A stretch of DNA of 64,000 nucleotides from Sphingobacteriales bacterium 50-39 (GTDB lineage: Bacteria; Bacteroidota; Bacteroidia; Chitinophagales; Chitinophagaceae). The notes beneath the pieces were generated by a model. It was not told the DNA's origin. It worked only from the letters and a program-made list of their open reading frames with translations, and did no database searches. Shown piece after piece: positions 33,201-41,956 of this stretch. The position numbers were made by a program, and so were the translations under genes. The stretch lies in assembly GCA_001898505.1 (NCBI GenBank), contig MKTZ01000013.1, forward strand, positions 1-64,000, read 5' to 3'. Within the stretch, counting starts at the first letter, position 1; each line of letters begins with the position of its first letter.

Positions 33201-35030
33201 ATGCGGATGACCAAGCTATCACTGCTCATACTCCTTATTGTGCAGGTTTTTGTCTGCATTGGGCAGCAGACTGTCTCCATCGACTCCTTGTTACAGAATG
33301 TCCGGCAGCACCCCACCCGGGACAGCAACAGGGTGACGGCTTTGCTCAAGCTGGCGGATGCCATGGTCTACACCGATCCCGCCACTTCCATGCGGCATGC
33401 GGACGAAGCATTGGACATATCCGAAAAGAGTAATTGGGCAAAGGGTATCGCGCTCTCTCTCCGGGAGAAGGGGAATATATATTATGTCTTTTCCGACCTT
33501 CCGTCTGCCATGGATTGCTACATAAAAGGGCTGAAAGAAGCCAGGCCGCTGAATATACGTCAACTGGACGCCAGCCTCTTCAATAACCTGGCGAACATTT
33601 ACAGCGACCTGAAGCAATACGACAAGGCGCTGGATTATTACCAGCAGTACCTGGATGTATCCAGGGAATTGGGGTCGGGAAAAGATGAAACGATAGCTCT
33701 TGCCAATATGGGTACAGTCTATACTGAGCTGAACGAGCATCGAAAGGCCATTGAGTGCGGCCAACAGGCGCTCGTGATATGCCGCAAGGAGCGTGTCAAC
33801 TACTATATCCCTATTATTCTAAACAACCTGGGGATCACTTATAACAAAAGAGGAGACAAAGACAGTGCGCTGGCCTGGTTCCGGCAAAGTATCGAACTGG
33901 CAGACAAATACAGTAATTATGATGCCAAAGCCTCTTCGCTGAATGAGATTGGCAAGATCTATCTGGCGCGCGGCGACTATGCCAATGCTGGGAACTATGC
34001 GCTGAAGTCCCTGCAAATTACCCGGCAGCTGCATTCCGCCGAATGGCAGTCCAATGCCTGGGAGAGCTTATATAAGGTGTATGAAAAGCAGCACCGGTAT
34101 GACAAGGCATTCGAAGCCTATCGGCAATTCATCCTCTTCCGGGACAGTGTATCGAATGAAGACAAACGGTCTGCCCTGGCCAGGAAGGAAATGGCGTTCG
34201 ACTTTGAAAGAAAGGAGGCCGCTACCAAAGCGGAACATGATAAGAGGGAGGCGCTCGCCCAGGCGGAGATCAATCGACAAAGACTGATCAAAAGAGGCAT
34301 ACTGGCGGGAGTCATGATCCTGCTCGTGGCAGGCTTATCCAGCTTCGTGCTCTACAAACGGCGGCGGGACGCTGAGGAGCGCAGAAAGGAGGCGGACCTG
34401 AAAGCCAAAGTGTCGGATACGGAAATGAAGGTCCTGCGCTTGCAGATGAACCCTCATTTTATATTCAATTCATTGAATTCCGTGAGCGACTATATATCCA
34501 AACACGAGACGACGACCGCCAACTACTTCCTGAGCAAATTCGCCAAAATGATGCGACAGGTACTGGAGAATTCCGAAAAAAAAGAGATAACGCTGGCGGA
34601 AGACCTGCAGGTAGTGGAAACATACATTCAATTGGAGTCGTTGCGACTGAGGAATGAAATAAACTACGAGATATGCATCGATCCGGACATCGACCCCGAC
34701 GTCACGTTGGTGCCTCCCCTGATCATACAGCCTTTTGTAGAGAATAGTATCTGGCACGGGCTTTCCGGAAAGACCCGTCCCGGCAGGATATCGATACGCA
34801 TCGTCCGGGAGGATGGGATGATCCATTATATCGTGGAAGACAATGGCATTGGGCGAAAGGAAGCCGGCAAGCAGGCAAAGACCGGCAAGCGGTCGATGGG
34901 TCTGCGGATAACCCTCGACCGGATCGATATCATCAATCAGACCCGACGAGCCAAGGCCGGCGTAGAGATCCTCGACCTTTCCGAGGGGACGAGGGTAGAA
35001 GTAAAGCTGCCCCTGGAATTAAACTATTAA
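33201..35030 (+). CDS. TPR-containing sensor histidine kinase, LytS type
   Basis: A 609-residue kinase. A signal sequence (MRMTKLSLLILLIVQVFVCI) precedes about 280 extracytoplasmic residues of TPR repeats (FNNLANIYSDLKQYDKALDY, LNNLGITYNKRGDKDSALAW, LNEIGKIYLARGDYANAGNY). Then come a coiled segment, one transmembrane helix (about 372-390) and the His_kinase domain (PF06580). The phosphorylated His is in LQMNPHFIFNSLNSV (about 417). The HATPase motifs are LVPPLIIQPFVENSIWHGL and VEDNGIGR. The stop is 3 bases before the LytTR regulator gene, its evident partner. Confidence 0.92.
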   Translation: MRMTKLSLLILLIVQVFVCIGQQTVSIDSLLQNVRQHPTRDSNRVTALLKLADAMVYTDPATSMRHADEALDISEKSNWAKGIALSLREKGNIYYVFSDLPSAMDCYIKGLKEARPLNIRQLDASLFNNLANIYSDLKQYDKALDYYQQYLDVSRELGSGKDETIALANMGTVYTELNEHRKAIECGQQALVICRKERVNYYIPIILNNLGITYNKRGDKDSALAWFRQSIELADKYSNYDAKASSLNEIGKIYLARGDYANAGNYALKSLQITRQLHSAEWQSNAWESLYKVYEKQHRYDKAFEAYRQFILFRDSVSNEDKRSALARKEMAFDFERKEAATKAEHDKREALAQAEINRQRLIKRGILAGVMILLVAGLSSFVLYKRRRDAEERRKEADLKAKVSDTEMKVLRLQMNPHFIFNSLNSVSDYISKHETTTANYFLSKFAKMMRQVLENSEKKEITLAEDLQVVETYIQLESLRLRNEINYEICIDPDIDPDVTLVPPLIIQPFVENSIWHGLSGKTRPGRISIRIVREDGMIHYIVEDNGIGRKEAGKQAKTGKRSMGLRITLDRIDIINQTRRAKAGVEILDLSEGTRVEVKLPLELNY

Positions 35031-35033
35031 CAC

Positions 35034-35786
35034 ATGATCGACGCCATCATCATCGACGACGAATCGCATTGTATCGACCATCTGACAGGGCTCGTCACCA
35101 CCTGGTGCGGCTCCATGGTGCGCCTCGTCGGATCGGCCAGGACGATAGAGGACGGATGGCATTCCATCCTTCAATTGCAACCCCAGCTCGTTTTCCTGGA
35201 TATTCAACTGAAAGAGGAGACGAGCTTTGACCTGCTCGGCAGATTCCCTGTGATAGATTTCGATATCATATTCGTCACCGCCTATGAAAAATATGCTATA
35301 CAGGCCTTCAAGTTCAGCGCCATCGATTACCTGTTAAAACCCGTTGACCCCGATGACCTTCGACAGGCCGTCGCAAGACTGCAACAAAAGCGATCCAAAG
35401 AAGAGATCGCTAAAAAGTTCGAAACCCTGTTCTATAACCTCAGGAACGGACCGGGGCTGCCCCGGCGGATCAGCATACCCACCGTGAAGGGCCTGGAGTT
35501 CCTACCCGTCCAGGAGATCATCCGTTGTGAAAGCCATATCAACTATACCTCTATATTCCTGACCAATAGACATAAGCTCACCGTTGCAAAAACACTGAAA
35601 GAGTTCGAGGAACTGCTGTCCGAGCATAATTTTTACCGGGTGCATAATTCCCATCTCATCAACCTGGCCTGTATCAAAAGCTACAATAAAGGAAAGGGCG
35701 GCTCCGTATCCATGACGGACAACACCGAAATAGAAGTGTCGACCCGGCGAAAGGATGATCTCCTGAAAAGGCTCGCAGCGCTCTAA
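35034..35786 (+). CDS. LytTR-family response regulator
   Basis: A 250-residue regulator. The receiver domain (1-120) has the acidic pair D8/D9, phospho-acceptor D56 in LVFLDIQL and K102 in LLKPVD. The LytTR DNA-binding domain (about 148-245) has SIPTVKGLEFLPVQEIIRCE, LTVAKTLKEFEELL and FYRVHNSHLINL. It forms an operon with the preceding kinase. Its stop overlaps the end of a truncated minus-strand gene by 4 bases, suggesting that the deletion which broke that gene ended right here. Confidence 0.93.
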   Translation: MIDAIIIDDESHCIDHLTGLVTTWCGSMVRLVGSARTIEDGWHSILQLQPQLVFLDIQLKEETSFDLLGRFPVIDFDIIFVTAYEKYAIQAFKFSAIDYLLKPVDPDDLRQAVARLQQKRSKEEIAKKFETLFYNLRNGPGLPRRISIPTVKGLEFLPVQEIIRCESHINYTSIFLTNRHKLTVAKTLKEFEELLSEHNFYRVHNSHLINLACIKSYNKGKGGSVSMTDNTEIEVSTRRKDDLLKRLAAL

Positions 35787-35968
35787 AACGTGGTATTGTA
35801 GGTGGTTGTAAAGTTATGCCTCCCGGACACCGGGTTAAATTCCTCCCTGTAAAGATCAGACAGTTTGACCTCATGACCCGCTGCCTCCAATGTTTGAACT
35901 GCTTTGTTGAACATAGCCCCATTCATGCTTTGGATCTCGGGATGGGCCAGCACGATAAGTATTTTCAT
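35783..35968 (-). pseudogene. N-terminal fragment of an NAD(P)H quinone reductase (flavodoxin-like fold)
   Basis: The frame starts MKILIVLAHPEIQSMNGAMF, the normal start of MdaB/YwrO-type quinone reductases, and continues to LSDLYREEFNPVSGRHNFTT. It then ends TYNTTF at a stop that overlaps the LytTR stop codon. Full-length members have about 180-200 residues, so roughly two thirds, including the flavin and NAD(P)H contacts of the C-terminal half, are gone. The regulator fragment on the other side is also broken. The 61-residue product cannot form the fold. Confidence 0.75.
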
Positions 35969-36012
35969 TTTCTATTCTTTTTTCCAATGCGGCAACAAAA
36001 GTAGGGCCGCCT

Positions 36013-36252
36013 TTGCGGAGTGACCTACGCCATCGATGTCCTGAGCTGAAACGCCTGATCCCCGGCATTTCCGACCGCATGCTCACGCTGCATCTGCAGG
36101 AACTTGAAAAAAGTGGTCTCGTCATCAGGACAGCCTATGCAGAAGTGCCACCCAGGGTGGAATATAGCTTGTCGGACAGCGCCCGCAAGCTGGCTCCTAT
36201 CTGGCAACAGCTGGAAGAGTGGGGAACGCAGCACAAGGAAATAATGAGCTGA
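36013..36252 (+). pseudogene. C-terminal fragment of an HxlR-family transcription regulator
   Basis: The frame reads CPELKRLIPGISDRMLTLHL, then QELEKSGLVIRTAYAEVPPR and VEYSLSDSARKLAPIWQQLE, ending WGTQHKEIMS. This is the wing and C-terminal part of the HxlR winged-helix domain. The N-terminal 25-30 residues, normally with the C-P-x-x-x-x-L/M-x-x-I-G-G-K-W segment, are missing and no ATG is available (only a TTG at 36013). HxlR regulators are often divergent from quinone reductase genes exactly like the fragment at 35783-35968, so a deletion has probably damaged a former regulator-enzyme pair. Confidence 0.65.
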
Positions 36253-36259
36253 TCCTTTG

Positions 36260-36267
36260 TATCTTTG
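36260..36267 (+). promoter_or_regulatory. -7 promoter element touching the DUF2461 start
   Basis: TATCTTTG is an exact TAnnTTTG match ending 4 bases before the ATG at 36272. If used, the transcript would start at or just after the ATG, implying a leaderless message. There is no TTTG at the ideal -33 distance. Confidence 0.45.
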
Positions 36268-36271
36268 CCCC

Positions 36272-36946
36272 ATGATACAAACCTCCAGCCTGGATTTCCT
36301 CAAGAAATTAAAGAAGAACAATAACAGGGAGTGGTTCAATGACCATAGGACCGAATATCAGCAGGAGCTGGCCCTTATGGAAGCCTTTGCCGGCGCCCTG
36401 TTAAAGCAGCTCAACACGCATGATGAGATAGAGACGCCTTCGGGGAAGAAGAGCCTTTTCCGGATATACAGGGATACCCGCTTCTCCAGCGATAAGACCC
36501 CATACAAGAATCACTGGAGCGGCAGCTTTAAGCGCGCCACAAAATATCGAAGAGGTGGCTATTACTTTCATATCGAGCCCGGCAACAGCTTTGTTGCAGG
36601 AGGTTTTTGGGGACCGGTACCACAGGACCTCCGGCGGATCAGGGACGATATTGCTTTTGACCCCGCTCCCATAAGGAAGATATTAAAAAGCAAATCATTC
36701 GTATCGATGTTTTCGACATTAAAGGGGGATCAGCTAAAGACCGCCCCCAAAGGTCATGACTCCAGCCATGAGGCCATCGATCTGCTGCGACACAAGCAAT
36801 TCCTGCTGAGAAGAAATTTTTCTGATAAGGAGGTCCTGGGTAAAGACTTCCTAAAAGAGGTGAACCTCACATTCAAGGCAATGCGTCCCTTTTTTGACTA
36901 TATGAGCGAGGTGCTGACGACTGACAGCAATGGGATGGAAGGGTAG
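36272..36946 (+). CDS. DUF2461 family protein
   Basis: A 224-residue protein with the family start SSLDFLKKLKKNNNREWFND and the conserved RIYRDTRFSSDKTPYKNHW (about 66-84) and GYYFHIEPGNSFVAGGFWGP (about 98-117). It is cytosolic. The family is widespread and structurally uncharacterised in function (TIGR02453). The ATG at 36272 is favoured over a start five codons upstream because it opens the family N-terminus. It starts 19 bases after the HxlR fragment ends. Confidence 0.9.
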   Translation: MIQTSSLDFLKKLKKNNNREWFNDHRTEYQQELALMEAFAGALLKQLNTHDEIETPSGKKSLFRIYRDTRFSSDKTPYKNHWSGSFKRATKYRRGGYYFHIEPGNSFVAGGFWGPVPQDLRRIRDDIAFDPAPIRKILKSKSFVSMFSTLKGDQLKTAPKGHDSSHEAIDLLRHKQFLLRRNFSDKEVLGKDFLKEVNLTFKAMRPFFDYMSEVLTTDSNGMEG

Positions 36947-37083
36947 TGTTACTCCTGGGGGGGTATTGATAGTCAGTAAGTTATTGAATTTTTAAAAAAC
37001 TGCCTCCAACTGTCCAGTTTCTCCTGATTCAGTCATTATTGAAGTATAAACTTATTTTCAATAACAGTTTAAAATTGTAAGTA

Positions 37084-37425
37084 ATGAAAGAATTTGCATT
37101 ATTATTTCGCTTCCCGAATCTGGATCACAGCAAGATGCCTCCCGAAGATTACAAGGCCCTCGCCAGGAAATGGCAGGATTGGGCAGGTGGTATCGCGGCA
37201 CAGGGAAAAATGAGCAGCAATGGATTGCGTCTTGCCCTGGAAGGAAAAGTATTGAAGCCCGGGGGAGTGGTTACAGATGGTCCGTTCGTAGAGATCAGAG
37301 AGATCCTTGGCAGCTTCATCGTTGTCAAAGCAGACAGCATGGAAGAAGCTACCACGCTGGCGCATGGCTGTCCCGCACTCGATACCAATGGTAGTGTGGA
37401 GATCCGGCCTATCTTTGTAGCGTAG
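37084..37425 (+). CDS. YCII/DGPF-domain protein
   Basis: A 113-residue protein with the YCII-related fold. It starts MKEFALLFRFPNLDHSKMPP, has TDGPFVEIREILGSFIVVKA (about 60-80, the DGPF element) and closes GSVEIRPIF. Proteins of this kind are consistently encoded beside ECF42 sigma factors, and the sigma gene begins 1 base after this stop. The biochemical role is unknown; it may be a regulatory or enzymatic partner of the sigma factor. The upstream 130 bases are AT-rich and hold the likely promoter. Confidence 0.88.
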   Translation: MKEFALLFRFPNLDHSKMPPEDYKALARKWQDWAGGIAAQGKMSSNGLRLALEGKVLKPGGVVTDGPFVEIREILGSFIVVKADSMEEATTLAHGCPALDTNGSVEIRPIFVA

Positions 37426-37426
37426 T

Positions 37427-38662
37427 ATGGAAAAAGAGAAAGAGTATCTAAAACATTTGTTTCAGCAGGAGTTCACCAAGATGGTGGCTGTCATCAGCAA
37501 ACTCTTTGGGCTGGAGCATATCGAGACCGCAGAGGATATTGTAAGCGAGACCTTTCTGAAGGCCACCGAGACCTGGGAGAAACAGGGACTTCCTCCCAAC
37601 CCCACTGCGTGGCTGTACGTGGTGGCCAAGCAAAAAACGCTGTATCATTTCCGCAGGAATAAGATACTCGAGCAAAAAGTAAAGCCTGAGATAAGATCCA
37701 GGCAACAAGAGACCGTGGACATCGAAGAGCCAAATTTTTCCCAGGAAAATATCAAGGACAGTCAATTGCAGATGCTTTTTGCCGTCTGCAATCCAGCCAT
37801 TGCCAGCGAGGCCCAGATAGGCCTGGCATTGCGTATCCTTTGCGGTTTTGGCATCGACGAGATAGCCGAGGCATTTCTATCCAATAAAGAGACCATCAAC
37901 AAGCGGTTGTTCCGGGCAAAGGAAAAGTTGCGGACGGAGAATATAAAAATGGAGCTGCCGCCCGAACAGGAGATTGCCCGGCGGCTTGACAATGTGCTGC
38001 ATATCATATATCTCCTTTTCAGCGAAGGATATTATTCCCAGACCCAGAACCAGATATTGCGAAAGGACCTTTGCGTAGAGGCATTGCGCCTGGGGCTGAC
38101 GCTGACCACCTATGAGAAGACCAGCCGGCCAAAGACCAATGCCCTTATTGCCCTGATGTGTTTCCATGCATCCCGCTTTGACGCCAGGCAGACCGGGGAA
38201 GAGTCTCCCATCCTGTACGAGCAGCAGGACGCAGGATTGTGGGACAAGGAGCTGATCGAGCAGGGTATACATTTTCTTTATCTTTCCGCTCAGGGCGACG
38301 AAGTGAGTTCCTATCATCTGGAGGCACAGATCGCCTATTGGCATTGTATCAAGGAGGACAGCAAGGAAAAATGGGAGAATATCCTGAGTCTGTACAACCA
38401 ACTGCTGCTGGTGAATTACTCGCCCAGCGTCGCCCTCAACAGGACCTATGCTTTATATAAAGCCAACGGCAGACAAGAGGCACTTGTCCAGGCTGAAAAG
38501 CTGAGATTGGACAACAATCACTTCTATTTCATATTATTAGGTGAACTATATAAGGGTATGGACAATGTAAAGGCAAGGCTCCATCTTCAAAGAGCCTATG
38601 AACTGGCCAAAACCCAGACAGAAAAGCAGGGCATCCAGGAAAAAATAGACGACCTGGGCTGA
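37427..38662 (+). CDS. ECF42-group RNA polymerase sigma factor with C-terminal TPR-like extension
   Basis: A 411-residue protein, about twice the size of an ordinary ECF sigma. Region 2 (about 12-80) contains LEHIETAEDIVSETFLKATE and the WLYVVAKQKTLYHFRR segment. Region 4 (about 110-165) contains IASEAQIGLALRILCGFGID, EIAEAFLSNKETINKRLFRA. The C-terminal 230 residues (VLHIIYLLFSEGYYS, LCVEALRLGLTL, LNRTYALYKANGRQEAL) are the SnoaL-free, TPR-like extension of ECF42. There is no anti-sigma gene; control by the extension and the adjacent YCII protein is the known theme. Confidence 0.92.
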   Translation: MEKEKEYLKHLFQQEFTKMVAVISKLFGLEHIETAEDIVSETFLKATETWEKQGLPPNPTAWLYVVAKQKTLYHFRRNKILEQKVKPEIRSRQQETVDIEEPNFSQENIKDSQLQMLFAVCNPAIASEAQIGLALRILCGFGIDEIAEAFLSNKETINKRLFRAKEKLRTENIKMELPPEQEIARRLDNVLHIIYLLFSEGYYSQTQNQILRKDLCVEALRLGLTLTTYEKTSRPKTNALIALMCFHASRFDARQTGEESPILYEQQDAGLWDKELIEQGIHFLYLSAQGDEVSSYHLEAQIAYWHCIKEDSKEKWENILSLYNQLLLVNYSPSVALNRTYALYKANGRQEALVQAEKLRLDNNHFYFILLGELYKGMDNVKARLHLQRAYELAKTQTEKQGIQEKIDDLG

Positions 38663-38789
38663 TCGACCCCTGTCCTGAGCCAGCTCCAGCCCCGATCCAA
38701 AAAATAATTTCTTTTTTCTGTCCAATTTCCCCGGGTACAAGCATTGCTGGTGTATAACAAACAATCACTAACAATCAAAAAGGAAAAAA

Positions 38790-39263
38790 ATGGGACCGAG
38801 AATTAATTTTTACGAGAAAGGACAGCGCGCATTCAAGACTTTGTATGGATTTACCGCTTATTTAACCAGGTCGTCTATAGAACAGCATCTGCGGGAACTT
38901 ATTGAATTCAGGATATCCCAGATCAATGGCTGTGCGTATTGTCTCGATATGCATTCGAAGGACCTGCGGGCAGGAGGAGAGACGGAGCAACGTCTGTATA
39001 TGATCAGCGCCTGGAGGGAAGCGCCTATGTACACCGATCGTGAACGCGCCGCACTGGCCTGGGCCGAGGCTGTCACAAAGCTCACCAACCAGGACGTACC
39101 GGACGAAGTATACGAACAGGCAAGACAGCAATTCACGGATGAGGAGCTGGTGGACCTTACCATGACGACGCTTGCTATCAACTGCTACAACCGGATAAAT
39201 GTTGCGTTCCGAACACCTGCGGGAAATTATCAGGTTGGCCAGCATGCGGCGGCAAGCAATTGA
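38790..39263 (+). CDS. Carboxymuconolactone decarboxylase / AhpD-family protein
   Basis: A 157-residue protein. RISQINGCAYCLDMHSKDLR (about 47-66) holds the C-x-x-C-x3-H redox centre of AhpD-type alkylhydroperoxidases. YTDRERAALAWAEAVTKLTN and LVDLTMTTLAINCYNRINVA are the other family elements. It is cytosolic and probably reduces peroxides or passes electrons to a peroxiredoxin. It follows the ECF42 gene by 127 bases in the same direction and may belong to its regulon. Confidence 0.9.
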   Translation: MGPRINFYEKGQRAFKTLYGFTAYLTRSSIEQHLRELIEFRISQINGCAYCLDMHSKDLRAGGETEQRLYMISAWREAPMYTDRERAALAWAEAVTKLTNQDVPDEVYEQARQQFTDEELVDLTMTTLAINCYNRINVAFRTPAGNYQVGQHAAASN

Positions 39264-39289
39264 TCCGGCAAGCTAATACCTTGCGCTAT

Positions 39290-39316
39290 CCGGCCCGGGT
39301 TCGTATCCCGGGCCGG
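39290..39316 (+). terminator. Strong GC hairpin, probable terminator
   Basis: CCGGCCCGGG (39290-39299) pairs perfectly with CCCGGGCCGG (39307-39316) around a 7-base loop, 27 bases after the AhpD-like stop. No T-run follows, so it is an atypical terminator or an RNA-stabilising stem. Confidence 0.5.
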
Positions 39317-39407
39317 CGGTATATGGTTTAACTCGGATTTAACGGAATAGGGGTGCCGTCGGTATGCTGGAATTTGCGGGTGGAACGTTAGAAAGCAAAC
39401 CCTTGCT

Positions 39408-40361
39408 ATGAGGCGGATACTCTTTCCGTTGGCCGTGTTGTTATTTTCTTTCCCTGTGTTTGCTCAACAGATCGATAGTCTCCGGACGGATGCGGAGGTG
39501 GAGGCATTTATGAGACGCCGGTTTCATGATGAAGTGTTCCTATCTCCTCCTGTGAAGCCGCTTGGATGGCCGGAAGGACGTAAATACCTGGCAGCATTGG
39601 GTATGAAGGCATACGAAAAGGTCGATCTTGACAACAATGGATATACAGACCTGCTGATAAATGGATACATTATCCCTTCAAAAGGTATCGGCTACTGTCA
39701 GCGATCATCGTTCGCCGTACTGGCCTTTGGAAAGGATAGTTTCCTGATAAAGGATCTTATGCGAGAGCATATATTGACGGATTTTGGAGCAAGAACGATG
39801 ACCCTGGATCATCATGTTTATATCAGGACGAGGGAGGTTACCTTACTGCCACTACGGCCGGGCGAGAAAGACAGCCGTCTGCATAGGAGGTCGGATACGC
39901 TGGTTTGTGTATTTGGCGAATTTGTAGAAAACCCTCGTCCACGCAAGTATGATAAGGATGATATTAGAAAAATAGGTTATTCTGTATATGGCGCCCTGGG
40001 TGTTCCGGGGTTTCAAATCTCCATAACAGGAGATTCCGCCATACTCATCGGAGACAGTGTGCTCGTATATGGCCATTCCGATGGCATTGACCCCGATGCA
40101 AAATTTGTTGCAAAGGTAGATCCGATGACGCTGACCCGGATCTTCGGACTGTTGCAATATATGAATGTATCGGAAATGAAAGACAAATATGAGGATATAG
40201 TGGAAAAAACCGATAACTACTTCGGGGCATTGGAGATATCCTTTGGGAATGGGGAAAAGAAGAGGATAGGTTATGTAGGACTGGAAAATTCTTATGAGCT
40301 GAGGGCCCTGTTTAACATTTTTGAGGATATGATAAAAACCCATCACTGGGTGCGTGTATAA
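39408..40361 (+). CDS. Exported protein with a C-terminal DUF6438-like domain
   Basis: A 317-residue protein with a signal peptide (MRRILFPLAVLLFSFPVFAQ). The first half has DLDNNGYTDLLINGYI, a calcium-loop/VCBS-like element near residue 80. The second half (about 190-317), starting VYGALGVPGFQISITGDSAI and ending LFNIFEDMIKTHHWVRV, has the order of DUF6438 (strand pairs, then Y-x-D-x-x-x-x-x-D). The domain match is from memory and moderate. It is monocistronic. Confidence 0.6.
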   Translation: MRRILFPLAVLLFSFPVFAQQIDSLRTDAEVEAFMRRRFHDEVFLSPPVKPLGWPEGRKYLAALGMKAYEKVDLDNNGYTDLLINGYIIPSKGIGYCQRSSFAVLAFGKDSFLIKDLMREHILTDFGARTMTLDHHVYIRTREVTLLPLRPGEKDSRLHRRSDTLVCVFGEFVENPRPRKYDKDDIRKIGYSVYGALGVPGFQISITGDSAILIGDSVLVYGHSDGIDPDAKFVAKVDPMTLTRIFGLLQYMNVSEMKDKYEDIVEKTDNYFGALEISFGNGEKKRIGYVGLENSYELRALFNIFEDMIKTHHWVRV

Positions 40362-40584
40362 AAAATTTTCGCATCCGATACACCTATCGGCGTCCACCCG
40401 TACACAAACAGCCCGCCCCAACTCCCCAACGGGGCCCCTCTGCGTATATTCCAGCCTGTGGTATTGCAGGATATCTTCCAGTAACTAATTTTGAGTCCTG
40501 CTGAACCTTTGTCCGGAGCGTTGGCAAAGAGGAGCGACCATTTGACCCTTTCTTCGTCGCCACTTTAAAACAACGATAATATTT

Positions 40585-41037
40585 ATGACTTTAAGACAGA
40601 TCGAGCTGGTAAGATACTCTTGGGCCCGGGTGACCGCCATCGATGAAGTAACTTTTGGCATTGGGTTTTACAACCGCCTCTTTGAAATAGCGCCGGAAAT
40701 CGAGCCTATGTTCAAGCGGCCTATTCTGGAGCAGTCGAGAAAATTAACGACCATATTGGATCATGTTATTGAAAAGCTGGATGCGTTGGACGACATCGTA
40801 GAGAATATCGTCAAGCTCGCGCATCGTCATGAAAACTATGGCGTAAAGCCCGAGCATTATACCCTGGTAGGGGAGGCGCTGCTCTGGACCCTGGAAAGGG
40901 AACTTGGGGACCTGTGGAATGACGAGCTGAAATTCGCCTGGACCATGTGCTATGTCGGCATATCCACGGCCATGCTCCAGGCGATGAAACACTTTCAGAA
41001 CGGGCCGGAGGCCCGTCGTCCGAAGGACAGACATTAG
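40585..41037 (+). CDS. Single-domain globin
   Basis: A 150-residue haem protein. The start TLRQIELVRYSWARV and FYNRLFEIAPEIEPMFK (CD corner with Phe) fit bacterial single-domain globins related to flavohaemoglobin. The proximal His lies in LAHRHENYGVKPEHYTLVGE (about residue 89), with the family's Y-G-V-x-P-x-H-Y segment. The distal pocket residues are uncertain. No reductase domain is attached. It likely binds oxygen or nitric oxide. Conserved helix H reads FAWTMCYVGISTAML. Confidence 0.85.
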   Translation: MTLRQIELVRYSWARVTAIDEVTFGIGFYNRLFEIAPEIEPMFKRPILEQSRKLTTILDHVIEKLDALDDIVENIVKLAHRHENYGVKPEHYTLVGEALLWTLERELGDLWNDELKFAWTMCYVGISTAMLQAMKHFQNGPEARRPKDRH

Positions 41038-41042
41038 CCCTT

Positions 41043-41085
41043 TCTGGAAAACGGGCTATATTTCACCGGAGGTCCGTTTTCCAGA
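41043..41085. terminator. Hairpin between convergent globin and GH16 genes
   Basis: TCTGGAAAACGG (41043-41054) pairs perfectly with CCGTTTTCCAGA (41074-41085). The 19-base loop and A/T-rich stem ends would allow it to stop transcription from both sides. It lies between the globin stop (41037) and the GH16 stop (41111). Confidence 0.5.
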
Positions 41086-41110
41086 CATATTCGCTCGAGG
41101 GAGTAGGTCG

Positions 41111-41956
41111 TTAGTGTTTTACCACCTTCACCCAATCGACCATAAGCTTGCATTGGTTCTTTTTAATGGCTTCAACCGTAGCGGCGGGGAGACCAAAATA
41201 AGGCGTTTTTATCCCGTTGATCTTGGCCGGATAGCCGCCTCCCAGAGCAAAGTTCAGGACGAGGAATTCTTTGTTGTCGAAGGTCCATTTTCCATAATGC
41301 TCTACCATGGAGCGCGTCACGCGGAACATGGGGACGCCGTCGTATTTGAATACCAGGGCATCCTCCGTCCAGTCCACAGCATAGACATGCCAGTGGGTTA
41401 TGTCCCTCTTGTCCGGGAAATAGTGTCTGTTGACAAAAGGCGTTTCTCCGGAATAGCCGGGTCCGTGTACTGCCGCGCTGGCCCAGTCGTTCTCACCGAT
41501 GTACTCCATGATGTCGATCTCACCTGTTTCGGGCCAGGCCCCATTGCCCAACAGCCACCATGCGGGCCAGAGCCCCGCGCCATCCGATATTTTGATCCGG
41601 GCGGAGGCTTCGCCATGCGCAAACTCCAGCTTCTCGCGGGTATTGATCCTCGCGGAGATGAAGTCGAACGACTTGCCTTCCGGCGTCTTAAAGCCCGGAG
41701 AATAACGTGGCTGCAGCACGAGAGCGCCACCCGCCGCCCCTTCCGCGGCAGCACCATGGACGATATAAGCCGTCGCCGACGAGTCTACATAAGCCTGCTG
41801 CTCGTCGTTCGTCGTAAAGCCCGTGATCTCCACGTTCCATTTGTTCCGATCCAGATGGGGGGCGGAAAAGTCGTCATAGAAGATGACCTTGTTGTCAGAA
41901 CCACTACAAAAAATACCCAGCAATAAGACGATTGAACCTATAGTGAAATACTTCAT
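41111..41956 (-). CDS. Glycoside hydrolase family 16 beta-glucanase
   Basis: A 281-residue exported enzyme. The N-terminus (MKYFTIGSIVLLLGIFCSGS) is a signal sequence with a Cys at 17 that may be lipidated. The catalytic motif EIDIME is at residues 146-151 with nucleophile E146, D148 and acid/base E151. GLWPAWWLLG just before it and WHVYAVDWTEDALVFKYDG after it are standard GH16 features. Family members cut beta-1,3 or beta-1,3/1,4-glucans (laminarin-like), porphyran or agar; the short, simple layout favours laminarinase. The start overlaps the SusD stop (TAATG), so it belongs to the SusC/SusD operon. Confidence 0.93.
   Translation of the reverse strand: MKYFTIGSIVLLLGIFCSGSDNKVIFYDDFSAPHLDRNKWNVEITGFTTNDEQQAYVDSSATAYIVHGAAAEGAAGGALVLQPRYSPGFKTPEGKSFDFISARINTREKLEFAHGEASARIKISDGAGLWPAWWLLGNGAWPETGEIDIMEYIGENDWASAAVHGPGYSGETPFVNRHYFPDKRDITHWHVYAVDWTEDALVFKYDGVPMFRVTRSMVEHYGKWTFDNKEFLVLNFALGGGYPAKINGIKTPYFGLPAATVEAIKKNQCKLMVDWVKVVKH

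Noticed and set aside
41114-41926. 270-codon plus-strand frame opposite GH16
   Set aside because: Antisense to an enzyme with its catalytic motif intact; translation shows no known motif.
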